DNA of 38,950 bases from Bacteroides sp. Lineage in GTDB: Bacteria > Bacteroidota > Bacteroidia > Bacteroidales > Muribaculaceae. Under the pieces are notes generated by a model that was given only the letters and a program-made list of their open reading frames with translations, was not told the DNA's origin and made no database searches. The position numbers and the translations under genes are program-made. Below, piece after piece: positions 8,501 through 17,597 of the stretch. The stretch is taken from NCBI GenBank assembly GCA_023663525.1, contig JAMPHF010000006.1, forward strand, positions 1 to 38,950. The letters are read 5' to 3'. Position 1 is the first letter of the stretch; every line of letters starts with the position of its first letter.

Positions 8501-10284
8501 TCTTTCTCTGATAGTTCGAGCCATCGCAGCTCTTTTTCGTCGAGGATATCCTTCAGCTCATTGTAGCGGCGCGCTTTCTCGGCGATGTCGCTTATCGTTG
8601 TGCCGGAATTGAACAGGGCCTCAAGAGCATTTTTCTCATCGGTCAGTTCATCGATTTCGCGAGTCAGCGATTCCAATTCCTTACGTTCCTTGAATGTGAG
8701 TTTTGGCGGACGAACGTTTTCCCTCCTTGTCTCTTTGGCGGTCTGCTGTGTCTGCTTGTCGGTGGACTGAATGGCCTTACTACGTTCCTTTAGATAGTCA
8801 CGATAGTCGGTGTAGTTACCGGGGAAGTCCTTAATGACCCCGTTGCCTTCCATGACAAAGAGATGATCGACAATCGAATCAAGGAAGTAACGGTCATGAG
8901 AAATTATGATCACACAGCCCTTGAATTCCCTCAGATATTCTTCAAGAATGCCGAGCGTCATGATGTCAAGATCATTTGTCGGCTCGTCGAGTATAAGAAA
9001 ATTTGGCTGCTTGATAAGTACTGCCGCGAGATTCAGTCGGCGAAGCTCGCCACCGCTGAGTGTCGAGATGTACTTCTGCTGATCGGCCGGAGAGAAAAGA
9101 AAGCGATTGAGAAATTGCATGGGAGAGTAGTGGATGGTACCGTTGACCACGACATCCTCCGTGATGTCAGTTATCGCATCGATCACTTTCTTTCCGGGGG
9201 GCAGTTGCAGACCTTCCTGCGAATAGTAGCCGAAACGCACCGTCTCACCCACATTCCATTCACCGCTATCGGGAGCAATAAGCCCCTGGAGCATTTTGAC
9301 AAAAGTCGATTTCCCGACCCCATTGCCACCGATGATGCCGAGCTTCTCATAGCGGGCGAAGATATAGGAGAAGTCATCGAGTATCACCTTGTCGCCGAAA
9401 CGCTTTGAGATACCCTCGGCTTCAAAGATTTTCGAGCCGATATATGATGATTTAATCTCCGTCGGATCAATCTGCTTTTCGTCATAGTTGGCACGTGACC
9501 GCTCCTTGAGATCATAGAAAGCGTTGATACGGTAGCGAGCCTTGCCGCCACGCGCCTGCGGCTGCCGTCTCATCCATTCCTGCTCTTTCCGAAGCCGGTT
9601 TTTCACCTTGGCAAGCTCGCCGGTCAGTGCTTCGATCCGCTCTGCACGCCGACGCAGGTACATGTCGAAATTCCCTTCGTAGGTGAAAATCTGACACATA
9701 TCAATTTCGATTATCCGATTGCATACCCGATCAAGGAAATATCGGTCATGCGTGACCATAAGAAGGGTCACCCGCGTGCGTGTGAGATAATTCTCAAGCC
9801 ATTCCACCGATGCGAGATCAAGGTGGTTGGTAGGCTCATCGAGAATCAACAAATCGGGATTGCCGAGAAGCACTTGAGCGAGAGCCACACGCTTGAGTTG
9901 ACCACCTGACAGGTGGTCAACACTCTGCTCAGAATCATCAATGCCGAGTTGCGAGAGCATTTGCCGTATGCGGTCCTCATGTCCCCACTCCTCATGCTGC
10001 TCCGGATTGACAGTCTCAAGCAGGTTGTCCATGATTGATTTTCCCTGATCGAAATCGGGCATTTGCGCGAGGAAGCCCACGCGCAGGTCATTGCGGAAGG
10101 TGACGCTGCCGCTGTCCGGCGATTCCTTGCCTGAGAGTATGCGGAGCAGTGTGGACTTGCCGGTACCGTTTTTGGCTATAAGGCCGATCTTGTCACCTTC
10201 GTTCACTCCGAAGGTGACAGAGTCAAACAGCATCCGGTCGCCGTAGCTTTTGGTCAGTTCCTCGACCAGAAGATATGGTCTCAT
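8497..10284 (-). CDS. uup: ABC-F family ATPase (Uup-like)
   Basis: 595 residues with two ABC cassettes and no membrane segments, as in ABC-F proteins that act on ribosomes or DNA. Cassette 1 has Walker A (AKNGTGKST), LSGGQLKR and LDEPTNHLD; cassette 2 has GGNGVGKST, LSGGELRR and LDEPTNDLD. Between them lies the ABC-F linker rich in Arg/Lys. The C-terminal 70-80 residues are a charged coiled-coil (KERKELESLTREIDELTDEK), which is the Uup-type C-terminal domain. Uup proteins are linked to ribosome assembly and DNA structure; some ABC-F members protect from antibiotics. The start overlaps the CobW-family gene stop by 4 bp, so the two are translationally coupled. Confidence 0.9.
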   Translation of the reverse strand: MRPYLLVEELTKSYGDRMLFDSVTFGVNEGDKIGLIAKNGTGKSTLLRILSGKESPDSGSVTFRNDLRVGFLAQMPDFDQGKSIMDNLLETVNPEQHEEWGHEDRIRQMLSQLGIDDSEQSVDHLSGGQLKRVALAQVLLGNPDLLILDEPTNHLDLASVEWLENYLTRTRVTLLMVTHDRYFLDRVCNRIIEIDMCQIFTYEGNFDMYLRRRAERIEALTGELAKVKNRLRKEQEWMRRQPQARGGKARYRINAFYDLKERSRANYDEKQIDPTEIKSSYIGSKIFEAEGISKRFGDKVILDDFSYIFARYEKLGIIGGNGVGKSTFVKMLQGLIAPDSGEWNVGETVRFGYYSQEGLQLPPGKKVIDAITDITEDVVVNGTIHYSPMQFLNRFLFSPADQQKYISTLSGGELRRLNLAAVLIKQPNFLILDEPTNDLDIMTLGILEEYLREFKGCVIIISHDRYFLDSIVDHLFVMEGNGVIKDFPGNYTDYRDYLKERSKAIQSTDKQTQQTAKETRRENVRPPKLTFKERKELESLTREIDELTDEKNALEALFNSGTTISDIAEKARRYNELKDILDEKELRWLELSEKE

Positions 10285-11576
10285 AGGTCAAGACACGCGT
10301 CAAGTGCTTCCGTAATGGCTTTCCGGTCGAGATTCTGACCAATGAACACGAGTTTGATCATCCTGTCCCCGTAATCCTCGTCCCAATCGCGCATGATGCT
10401 TGGATCCTGTGCCACAAGCTCTCTGAGTTCATCTTCCGGAGCAGTTGCAAACCACATACCGGCCTCACGCAACTGTTTTTGACGACCGGCACTCTCAAAG
10501 AGATAGGACATGTCGGGGTTATTACCGAAATAGCATATTCCTTTTGAACGTATGATATTCTTCGGCCACTTGTTTGCGGCGAAGTAATCGAATTTGTTAA
10601 GGTCAAAGGCAGGACGACGGAAATAGACAAACGAACCTATGCCATATTCCTCAGCCTCTCCCTCGTCGTGGTGATGGTGGTGGTGATGTCCGCAGGAACA
10701 CTCACCGTCATGCTCATGATGGTGGTGATGGTGTTCATGTCCGTCATCGTCGTCATCATCATCATCGTCGTGGTCATGGTCATGATGATGGTGTTCATCC
10801 TCGTGATGGTGGTGATGATGGTGTTCCTCCTCCTCAATCTGCTCAACGGGCTTCTCTATCTCCTGTACCCACGTAGCCGATGTGGCAACTTCGTTGAAAT
10901 TGAACAGCCCCGTGTTGATTAGCTCCTCAATGTCAACGTTGGCATAGTCACATTCGATGATTTTCGCACCAGGATTGAGTGTCTTAATGATGGTACGTAT
11001 GCGTCCCTTCTCCTTCTCGGTGACTTCAGACACTTTGTTGAGAATGATTATATTGCAGAACTCAATCTGTTGGATGACGAGATTGGCAATGTCCTCCTCG
11101 TCATGCTCCGTGGAGGTGAGATCCTCACCGCAAGCAAATTCGTCCTGCATACGGAGTGCATCGACCACAGTCGCGATGCAGTCAAGGCGCGGATAACCGT
11201 TCTTAGTGAAATCAGCTCCCATCTGAGGTATTGAGCAAATGGTCTGGGCGATTGGAGCAGGCTCACAAATACCGCTGGCCTCGATGACAATATAGTCAAA
11301 CTTGCCCATCGCGAGGATGTCGTCAATCTGCTTCACGAGATCCATCTTCAGAGTGCAGCATATACAGCCGTTTTGAAGCGCGACGAGTGAATCGTCTTTT
11401 GTATCCACGATTCCGCCACGCTGGATCAGATCGGCATCAATGTTGACTTCGCCGATGTCATTGACGATGACGGCAAACCTTATGCCACGCTCGTTGGTGA
11501 GAATATGATTGACAAGTGTGGTCTTGCCACTTCCGAGATAGCCTGTGAGAAGCAGGACAGGTGTAGATTTTGACAT
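10281..11576 (-). CDS. CobW/ZNG-family GTPase with very long His/Asp-rich metal-binding tract
   Basis: A G3E P-loop GTPase that delivers metal (usually zinc) to target proteins. The N-terminal half has the P-loop GYLGSGKT (12-19), NDIGE (39-43) and the metal-binding CxCC motif Cys71-Ile-Cys73-Cys74. The COG0523 C-terminal domain follows after residue 305. Between them, at about residues 244-303, lies a tract almost wholly of His, Asp and Glu, with runs of seven His and nine Asp plus a CSC motif, far longer than in typical YjiA/CobW proteins. It could store or buffer metal. It overlaps the ABC-F gene by 4 bp and is preceded by folB. Since some FolE and other metalloproteins are CobW clients, the folB neighbour may be meaningful. 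Confidence 0.9.
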   Translation of the reverse strand: MSKSTPVLLLTGYLGSGKTTLVNHILTNERGIRFAVIVNDIGEVNIDADLIQRGGIVDTKDDSLVALQNGCICCTLKMDLVKQIDDILAMGKFDYIVIEASGICEPAPIAQTICSIPQMGADFTKNGYPRLDCIATVVDALRMQDEFACGEDLTSTEHDEEDIANLVIQQIEFCNIIILNKVSEVTEKEKGRIRTIIKTLNPGAKIIECDYANVDIEELINTGLFNFNEVATSATWVQEIEKPVEQIEEEEHHHHHHHEDEHHHHDHDHDDDDDDDDDGHEHHHHHHEHDGECSCGHHHHHHHDEGEAEEYGIGSFVYFRRPAFDLNKFDYFAANKWPKNIIRSKGICYFGNNPDMSYLFESAGRQKQLREAGMWFATAPEDELRELVAQDPSIMRDWDEDYGDRMIKLVFIGQNLDRKAITEALDACLDL

Positions 11577-11623
11577 ATTTTCTGAGTGTTTGTTTTTTCT
11601 TTATTTTGTGTCGGTAATGTCGG

Positions 11624-11977
11624 CTACCACTCTATTTTGACAGCAGTGCCGGCAATATCGTAGGGTATCGGTGGATTGAGTTTCGTTAGTTCTATCATGC
11701 CGGATTCTATTGCCGGATACTTGCTGACAAGTGCGTCATGGATGCGCTTGACCACATGTTCGAGTAATTTTGAGGGCGTTTCCATCTCTCTACGGATCAC
11801 TTCAATCGCATCGGCATAGTTAAGGGTGTCGTTGACATCGTCCGTCATCATCGCTTGTCCGATGGGATATTGCAGATGGACCGTCAGTTCAAACGTGTTG
11901 CCGTTGATGCGTTCTTCGTCAAACACACCATGCCGTGCAAACAGTCTGAGGCCATTAATCTCGATAGTGCCTTTCAT
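11624..11977 (-). CDS. folB: Dihydroneopterin aldolase (FolB)
   Basis: Converts dihydroneopterin to 6-hydroxymethyl-dihydropterin and glycolaldehyde in folate synthesis. The family pattern is visible: IEINGLRLFARHGVFDEER near the start, the catalytic-type LNYADAIEVIRREM in the middle, and the conserved LTKLNPP near the C-terminus. The length of 117 residues is typical. I choose the Met at 11977 (MKGTIEING) because it begins just before the first strand, as family members do, and avoids overlap with the upstream glycosyltransferase; an in-frame Met at 11998 would overlap that gene by 10 bp. Cytosolic, part of a minus-strand run with the GTPase. Confidence 0.92.
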   Translation of the reverse strand: MKGTIEINGLRLFARHGVFDEERINGNTFELTVHLQYPIGQAMMTDDVNDTLNYADAIEVIRREMETPSKLLEHVVKRIHDALVSKYPAIESGMIELTKLNPPIPYDIAGTAVKIEW

Positions 11978-11988
11978 TGGATGACCCT

Positions 11989-13167
11989 TTAGTTCCACGA
12001 CAGATTCTGCCCACGTTTAAGGAAGCCTTTCAGACGGTAATAGAGATTGTATACAGGCTCAAATGTCAAGAACCAAGGCACCGTCATGAACAACTTGCGA
12101 GAACCTAACGCAAGCGAGGTCTTCTTCCATGCAAACATGATTGTAAGCGTGGTCGCTATCCACACCACACATGCAACAATCATCGGTATGATTGACGGCC
12201 ATCCGACAATCGAGAGGGCGATGGCGGTAGCTGTCAGAATCCACCATGCAAGTGAGCATGATCCGAAAAACAGACGTGACTTTGAATGGATTGACTTGGC
12301 GGTATAATCGTAGCGGAGTTTGGTATTGCGATGGCTGACCTGCGGATAGCGGTCAAACACCTCTACAATGGAGGCTGTTGACAGCTCGACCACCGTGTTG
12401 GACGATGTTGCCACTTCGTTGACGAAAACATCATCATCGCCATATTTCAGATGCAATGAACGTGAGAAGCCTTTGTTTTTGAAAAAAACAGAGCGGCGAT
12501 AGGCGAGATTATGGCAGTTGCCTCGGTAGGGATGACCGGCAATCGCCCACGAGAGATACTCAATGGCCGTGCGTACTTGATCGAATGAGTGCAACCGCTT
12601 CCAAGGATTTGAGGCCTCCTCCGGGATGAGAGGAGTGGCATAGCCAAGGACGATTTCTTTACCGCTGACAAAGTGGCGCGCCATGCACTTCATCCATGTC
12701 TTCGACTCGATGCGGCAATCGCCGGTAGTGAGGAGCACTATCTCATAGCGGGCTGCCTTTATGCCAAGAGTGATTGCAAGTTTTTTGCGTGACAGCGACC
12801 TTGAATCGAGAGGCGTGAAGGTCATGTAGAGATTCGGGTATTTAGGCTCAAGGCGCGCTATCACATCCTTGGTCGATGAGACTGCACCGTCATTGACCAC
12901 AATGACTTCAAAACGGCTTTCGTAGTCCTGTTCAAGAATCTGAGGGAGCAGTGTCTCAAGATTCTCTGCATCATCCTCGGAATATACTATGACAGATACA
13001 GAGGGATAGACCGATGGATCGGCAGGAAATGGCGCATCGTTATCATTGATGACACGTTGCCTGACTGACGATATGTAGTGACGGAATCCAAAAAGGAGAT
13101 AGGCGGAACTGATGAGCGTTGAAGCGAGCAGTATGATTATAGTTGGTGTGAGTTCAATATCAAACAT
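11989..13167 (-). CDS. Membrane glycosyltransferase family 2
   Basis: 392 residues from the chosen Met at 13167. One N-terminal membrane segment (ELTPTIIILLASTLISSAYLLF region) is followed by a GT-A fold: PSVSVIVYSEDDAENL, then VIVVNDGA, and TTGDCR in the place of the DxD motif. Two membrane segments lie near the C-terminus. It probably adds a sugar to a lipid-linked or surface glycan from the cytosolic face; donor and acceptor are unknown. An in-frame Met at 13236 is unlikely because a -7 promoter box occupies 13234-13241. The gene is not in a polysaccharide cluster. FolB follows after 11 bp. Confidence 0.85.
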   Translation of the reverse strand: MFDIELTPTIIILLASTLISSAYLLFGFRHYISSVRQRVINDNDAPFPADPSVYPSVSVIVYSEDDAENLETLLPQILEQDYESRFEVIVVNDGAVSSTKDVIARLEPKYPNLYMTFTPLDSRSLSRKKLAITLGIKAARYEIVLLTTGDCRIESKTWMKCMARHFVSGKEIVLGYATPLIPEEASNPWKRLHSFDQVRTAIEYLSWAIAGHPYRGNCHNLAYRRSVFFKNKGFSRSLHLKYGDDDVFVNEVATSSNTVVELSTASIVEVFDRYPQVSHRNTKLRYDYTAKSIHSKSRLFFGSCSLAWWILTATAIALSIVGWPSIIPMIVACVVWIATTLTIMFAWKKTSLALGSRKLFMTVPWFLTFEPVYNLYYRLKGFLKRGQNLSWN

Positions 13168-13233
13168 CTTGCAATCCGGATAAGTATGAATTATGTATGT
13201 TGCCACGGACAAGCCCTGCGGCAAATCCAAATG

Positions 13234-13241
13234 CAAATTTA
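13234..13241 (-). promoter_or_regulatory. -7 promoter box for the glycosyltransferase-folB-GTPase-ABC-F run
   Basis: TAAATTTG on the minus strand. No clear TTTG lies at the right upstream distance. It predicts transcription starting near 13228, which supports the shorter glycosyltransferase. Confidence 0.45.
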
Positions 13242-13300
13242 CAAAATCCCGATAAAATAAGAGCGTGTATTACGCCTAAATTTCTATAATTGGCAGTTCG

Positions 13301-14578
13301 TCAATTTCCGGCTGTCGCAATGATCATTTTTGAACGGTCAAAGTATTTGCGAGCCATCTCTGCAAGGATCTCGGGTGTCAGCTTTCTGGCAAGTGATTCC
13401 TGTTGCTCGAAATAATCATCAGGCGTGTCGGCAAATATATGAGTCTGAACGTAATCCATACGGCTGAACGGCGTGTCGAGAGTGGTCGCGAGATTGGAGA
13501 GAATAAATTTCGAGAGTCGTTTGATTTCATCATCCGTATATGTCGCCACATCCTTCATCTTTTCGATTTCCTCTCCGATAAGATTTATCACTTCCTCCTT
13601 CGTAGAGCCGTCAGTCTGTGTCGCTATGGTCACGAAACTGCGCTCCACATAGCCAATGAGCACAGCGGAAATTCCATACGTCAGCCCCTTGTCTTCGCGG
13701 ATGTTAAGCATCAGTCTGCTGCCGAAATATCCGCCAAGGGCGATGACAGCCGCCCGCAACGGCACGAAATCATTATCGCTGCGACCGATCGTCGGGATCA
13801 TCATCTTCACAGCACTCTGTCTTGCGTGTTCGACGTTTATGTCAACGCGTTCAGGTTTCGTCGGGAATGGAGGGAAGATGATATGGCGCAATTCCGGTCC
13901 TTTATGCGCAGGGAAACGTGAGAAAATCATGTCAACCGTGCGTACCATTTTATCGGTGATGTTTCCGGCAAGGAACACGTGGATATTTGCAGGATCAATC
14001 CGCGAATAATGGAAATCTGACAACTCTGCTGATGTGAATGACTTTATCTGCGACGATGTCTCGGTCCTTGCAAGTGGATTATCTTCCCCATAGGCAAGAG
14101 GACGGATGGCCTTGTCGGCGAGGAAGGCCACTTTCTCATGTTCGATGTCTATTTTGGCGGCCTGCCTCTGAAGGATATTGGCCGTCGCGGTCTCCGGGAA
14201 TGTCGGAAACATAATTATATCGGCAAGAACCGGGAGCAGATCCGCAAACTTATCATTCAGACTCGAAAGTATGACGGATGAATAATGGAGTGAGACTGAC
14301 GTATTGACCCAAGCTCCGTTATATTCAAGCATATTGGCAATTTCTTCACCCGTCATGCGCTTTGTTCCCTCTATAAGCATAAGAGCCGCACAGGCTGCAA
14401 GTCCGGGCTTGGGCGACTCAGCTTCACCACCGGGGAGCGCGATAGTCAGTCGGCTCACTTCTATCTCACTTCCACTCTCAATGTGTACATGGATTCCGTT
14501 GGGTAACATATGAGAAGATGCAGGCGGGAGAATTAGAGGTGCAAAATTGTAGACTTTAGGTGGAATGGAACGGTCCAT
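13301..14578 (-). CDS. M16 peptidase homologue lacking the zinc site (inactive-type subunit)
   Basis: 425 residues with the two-lobe M16B (mitochondrial processing peptidase-like) layout: N-terminal LPNGIHVHI, a lobe ending near 210, and the C-terminal IREDKGLTYGISAV, which holds the conserved R...Y substrate-binding pair. Where active members have HxxEH before EGT/KGT, this one reads AACAALMLIEGT: the positions of the two His and the Glu are Ala62, Leu66 and Ala65. It therefore cannot bind catalytic zinc in the usual way and is likely the non-catalytic partner of a heterodimeric M16 enzyme; the active partner is not in the window. No signal peptide. Lies 38 bp after the NlpC/P60 gene, so probably cotranscribed with it. 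Confidence 0.88.
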   Translation of the reverse strand: MDRSIPPKVYNFAPLILPPASSHMLPNGIHVHIESGSEIEVSRLTIALPGGEAESPKPGLAACAALMLIEGTKRMTGEEIANMLEYNGAWVNTSVSLHYSSVILSSLNDKFADLLPVLADIIMFPTFPETATANILQRQAAKIDIEHEKVAFLADKAIRPLAYGEDNPLARTETSSQIKSFTSAELSDFHYSRIDPANIHVFLAGNITDKMVRTVDMIFSRFPAHKGPELRHIIFPPFPTKPERVDINVEHARQSAVKMMIPTIGRSDNDFVPLRAAVIALGGYFGSRLMLNIREDKGLTYGISAVLIGYVERSFVTIATQTDGSTKEEVINLIGEEIEKMKDVATYTDDEIKRLSKFILSNLATTLDTPFSRMDYVQTHIFADTPDDYFEQQESLARKLTPEILAEMARKYFDRSKMIIATAGN

Positions 14579-14616
14579 AAATAACGTGTTAATGGAAAGG
14601 TATAGATATGAGATAA

Positions 14617-15573
14617 CTATCTGTTACCCATGATTGAATCAATTTTCTGTTCTATGATAGAGTTGAGCACAGCCTTTCTTGCTTCATCAACTGTCGGTTC
14701 TGCTTTCTTATCGGAAGTATTGGCGGTAACGGCCTTGACATTATTCTTGGCTACCGGAGCTGAGGGATTGGCTTTGGCTGAGGTCGCATCAACCGGTGTG
14801 CTTGATGCACTAACGGTGTTAGACCCGGAATTGTTTGCTCTCTGTGTACCATTTACGGATTTATGAGGAAGAGAATCTACGGGTTTCAAGGTGAATCCCG
14901 ATGATGTGCTGCCGTTTGTCGCAGCATTTGGCATACCCGTGACTTTTGCCGATTCTATCGGTGGATTGGATGCCGCTTTTGAGGGGGATGGAAGCTCCGG
15001 CGCAGACTGTTTCCCATTCTTCTTACCCGACACCATCGCCCTGTATCGATCCACGGAACCGGCACCGGCGTATGTGCGCTGATAATAATCTGTCGATATA
15101 TCACTCACAACCACACCGCTTGAGGCGGAGGAGTGTATCATCTTTCCGTCCCCGACATATATCCCGACATGAGAGATGTTTTTTGACCGTCCGGTAGCAA
15201 AAAACAAAAGGTCACCGGGCATGAGCTGATTTTTCTGCAACGGGGAGCAGTAACCGGCCTGCTCGTTTGAACTCCGTGGCAGTTTTATGTCGAGGGCACT
15301 CCTATAGACACTGACCACAAGCCCGGAGCAATCAACCCCATGCTTGTCCTCGCCACCATACTTATAAGGTGTCCCTATCCATGACTTTGCCTCTGTCAAT
15401 AATGCATTGGATTCAGCCGGCAGGGATTTAGGTATGGCGAATGACCGCGAATCACCACGGACATTCGAGTCCTGCCTCCTGACAGTGGCAGTGTTCTTCA
15501 TGCTGCCACATGACACGAGAAATAAGGCTATGACAGCCGGTAGGAGCAATATAAATGACTTCTTTGACATCAT
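14617..15573 (-). CDS. NlpC/P60 cell-wall hydrolase lipoprotein
   Basis: A gamma-D-glutamyl-diaminopimelate type endopeptidase fold of 318 residues that cuts peptidoglycan stem peptides. The lipobox LVSC places the lipid on Cys22. The NlpC/P60 domain spans about 60-175 with catalytic Cys82 in DCSGLVVSVYR, His135 in SHVGIYVGDG and a third polar residue at His147. The C-terminal 130 residues are a Ser/Ala/Asn/Pro-rich, low-complexity tail ending in a short helical stretch. A minus-strand TAATTTTG (15585-15578) lies only four bases from the first ATG, so if it is the promoter the mRNA would be almost leaderless. Two adjacent Met codons make the exact start uncertain by one residue. Confidence 0.9.
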   Translation of the reverse strand: MMSKKSFILLLPAVIALFLVSCGSMKNTATVRRQDSNVRGDSRSFAIPKSLPAESNALLTEAKSWIGTPYKYGGEDKHGVDCSGLVVSVYRSALDIKLPRSSNEQAGYCSPLQKNQLMPGDLLFFATGRSKNISHVGIYVGDGKMIHSSASSGVVVSDISTDYYQRTYAGAGSVDRYRAMVSGKKNGKQSAPELPSPSKAASNPPIESAKVTGMPNAATNGSTSSGFTLKPVDSLPHKSVNGTQRANNSGSNTVSASSTPVDATSAKANPSAPVAKNNVKAVTANTSDKKAEPTVDEARKAVLNSIIEQKIDSIMGNR

Positions 15574-15697
15574 TTGGCAAAATTAGCGAAAAAAAGTGAC
15601 AGTTTCGTTTTAACAAAACAACATATATTGGGCGTATGGACTAAATATATCTTAAATAGGGCGAAAAAGCTCTTAATTTATTTTAAACTCACCGTTT

Positions 15698-15714
15698 TGC
15701 AATGTAACATTGCA
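15698..15714. promoter_or_regulatory. Operator-like palindrome upstream of the DegP gene
   Basis: TGCAATGT-A-ACATTGCA is an 8-bp perfect inverted repeat around one base, 136 bp before the DegP start, in the 276-bp divergent intergenic region shared with the NlpC/P60 gene. There is no T-run, so a protein-binding site is more likely than a terminator. The binding regulator is unknown. Confidence 0.4.
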
Positions 15715-15849
15715 TGGTTTTTGCCGTCTAATAGTCAGAAAGCATGAAACACAGATCTGCTCCCGCCAACATTCGGTGCAGTCATCACACAATCACTGCT
15801 TGAAATTCATCAGAAATAAACCACACAATCTCAGATAAGTTAAAACGCA

Positions 15850-17403
15850 ATGAAATTAACTGGAAAAATCATCATGTTGGCTGCCGGTACAGCTATCATC
15901 AGCTCGGCAGTGACCGCTGTCGCAATGAAGCGTACATTGTTTAATGATTCAGAAGATGCACTGACCTACACTGAACTTTTTGATCAGGGTACAGCAGTGG
16001 CAGGACGCCTCACCAATGTCTCTCAGCTTCCCGCCAATCATTCTGATTTCACTACGGCGGCTGAAAGCACTATCAACGGGGTTGTATCAATCAAAAGTTA
16101 TATTACTCCGCGTGGTTACAGTCAAGGTAATGGCGGAGGCTTTTTCGGCGATCCGTTCCTTGAATATTTTTTCGGTAATCCCGGGAGCAACCGTCGCAGT
16201 CAGCCCCGTCAACAGCAGCAGGAAAGTCAGCATCAGCAACCCTCAGGACTTGGTTCGGGTGTGATCATCAGTACCGACGGTTATATTGTGACCAACAATC
16301 ATGTGATTGACGAGGCCGAACGCCTTGAGGTAACTCTCAATGACAATCGCACGTTTGATGCAACCGTCATCGGTTCGGATGCAACGACCGACCTTGCCCT
16401 CATTAAAATTGATGCCACAGATCTCCATGTCATCCCGATGGGCGACAGTGACGCTCTGAAAGTCGGCGAGTGGGTACTTGCTGTCGGCAATCCCTTCGGT
16501 TTCACTTCCACGGTCACAACCGGTATTGTGTCGGCCAAAGGTCGTAGCATTGGGGGCAGCAATCGCGGACGTATGGGCATAGAATCCTATATTCAGACAG
16601 ATGCTGCCGTCAATCCCGGCAACTCGGGAGGCGCGTTGGTGAATCTCGCAGGCGAACTCATCGGCATAAATACTGCCATTTACAGCCAGACCGGCAACTA
16701 TGCAGGTTACTCTTTCGCAATTCCAACATCAATTGTCCGCAAGGTCATGGGCGACCTTCGTCAGTATGGTACTGTCCAGCGTGCTGTCCTCGGCATTTCA
16801 ATCATGGATCTCAGCAATGAAATTGCCAAGGAACATGGCATTACCGCAGTTTCCAAAGGTGTCTATGTCGGTGAAGTGACCGACCGCAGTTCGGCGAAAG
16901 AAGCCGGCATACAGAAAAATGATGTCATCATCAAGATTGACGATATGAACACTGACAACGTGGCTCAGCTCCAGGAGCAAGTGGCAAAACATCGTCCAGG
17001 AGATAAAATCAAGGTGACGTATGTCCGTGACAACAAAACCAACACCGTTGACGTAACCTTGAGAAATCCGCAAGGGACAATGCAGGTGACAAAGGCCGGT
17101 GACATCACGGATCTCGGTTGTGCATTCAAGAAGATGGACGAATCGACACTCCGTCAGCTCGGTTTGAGTAATGGTGTTCAGGTGGCCGGTCTCTCGGATG
17201 GTCGCTTCCGTGACTCAGGTGTGAAAGATGGCTTCATCATCTATTCAATCAACAACAGCCGTGTAAGTTCTCCCGATGACGTGGAGAAAATCTATAAGTC
17301 CATCATGCAAGGCAACGGTGATGAAAAAGTGATGATTCTTCGCGGAGTCTATCCCACCGGTCGGCGAGGCATTTATGCAGTTGACCTGTCAGGTGCCGAA
17401 TGA
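15850..17403 (+). CDS. degP: Periplasmic serine protease DegP/HtrA
   Basis: Quality-control protease and chaperone for misfolded envelope proteins. 517 residues: an N-terminal signal sequence or anchor (7-26), a trypsin-like domain with His151 (TNNHVID), Asp181 (DLALIKID) and Ser259 (NPGNSGGALVN), then two PDZ domains (about 290-390 and 410-510; KEAGIQKNDVIIKID and the RDSGVKDGFIIYSI repeat). The LA-loop region carries a Gln-rich stretch (about 118-130). Length and order fit DegP/DegQ. It has its own upstream region with a palindrome at 15698 and ends at a strong bidirectional terminator. Confidence 0.95.
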   Translation: MKLTGKIIMLAAGTAIISSAVTAVAMKRTLFNDSEDALTYTELFDQGTAVAGRLTNVSQLPANHSDFTTAAESTINGVVSIKSYITPRGYSQGNGGGFFGDPFLEYFFGNPGSNRRSQPRQQQQESQHQQPSGLGSGVIISTDGYIVTNNHVIDEAERLEVTLNDNRTFDATVIGSDATTDLALIKIDATDLHVIPMGDSDALKVGEWVLAVGNPFGFTSTVTTGIVSAKGRSIGGSNRGRMGIESYIQTDAAVNPGNSGGALVNLAGELIGINTAIYSQTGNYAGYSFAIPTSIVRKVMGDLRQYGTVQRAVLGISIMDLSNEIAKEHGITAVSKGVYVGEVTDRSSAKEAGIQKNDVIIKIDDMNTDNVAQLQEQVAKHRPGDKIKVTYVRDNKTNTVDVTLRNPQGTMQVTKAGDITDLGCAFKKMDESTLRQLGLSNGVQVAGLSDGRFRDSGVKDGFIIYSINNSRVSSPDDVEKIYKSIMQGNGDEKVMILRGVYPTGRRGIYAVDLSGAE

Positions 17404-17540
17404 TAAGACCTTATTGAATGTTCATTCCTTTCGGGGATCAACCTCTCCTCCCGCTTCATTCTCCTCCCTCATTCCTCATCCATTTTCGGATAAATCGGGC
17501 AATATTCTCCTCTCTACCATCATTTTGTCCATAAACAATC

Positions 17541-17580
17541 GAGAGGGTCACAGACTTCATGCAGTCCGTGACCCTCTCTT
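17541..17580. terminator. Bidirectional terminator between degP and ridA
   Basis: 16-nt arms (17541-17556 and 17563-17578) with a single G-U-type mismatch and a six-base loop, followed by TTTCTG. It separates two convergent genes. Confidence 0.85.
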
Positions 17581-17597
17581 TCTGTTATAGATTCTAT

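Noticed and set aside
10281..10284. Possible frameshift between ABC-F and GTPase genes
   Set aside because: It is an ordinary ATGA stop-start overlap; both proteins are complete.
10668..10922. 84-aa plus-strand ORF rich in Val and Met
   Set aside because: It is the antisense shadow of the His/Asp codon repeats in the CobW-family gene.
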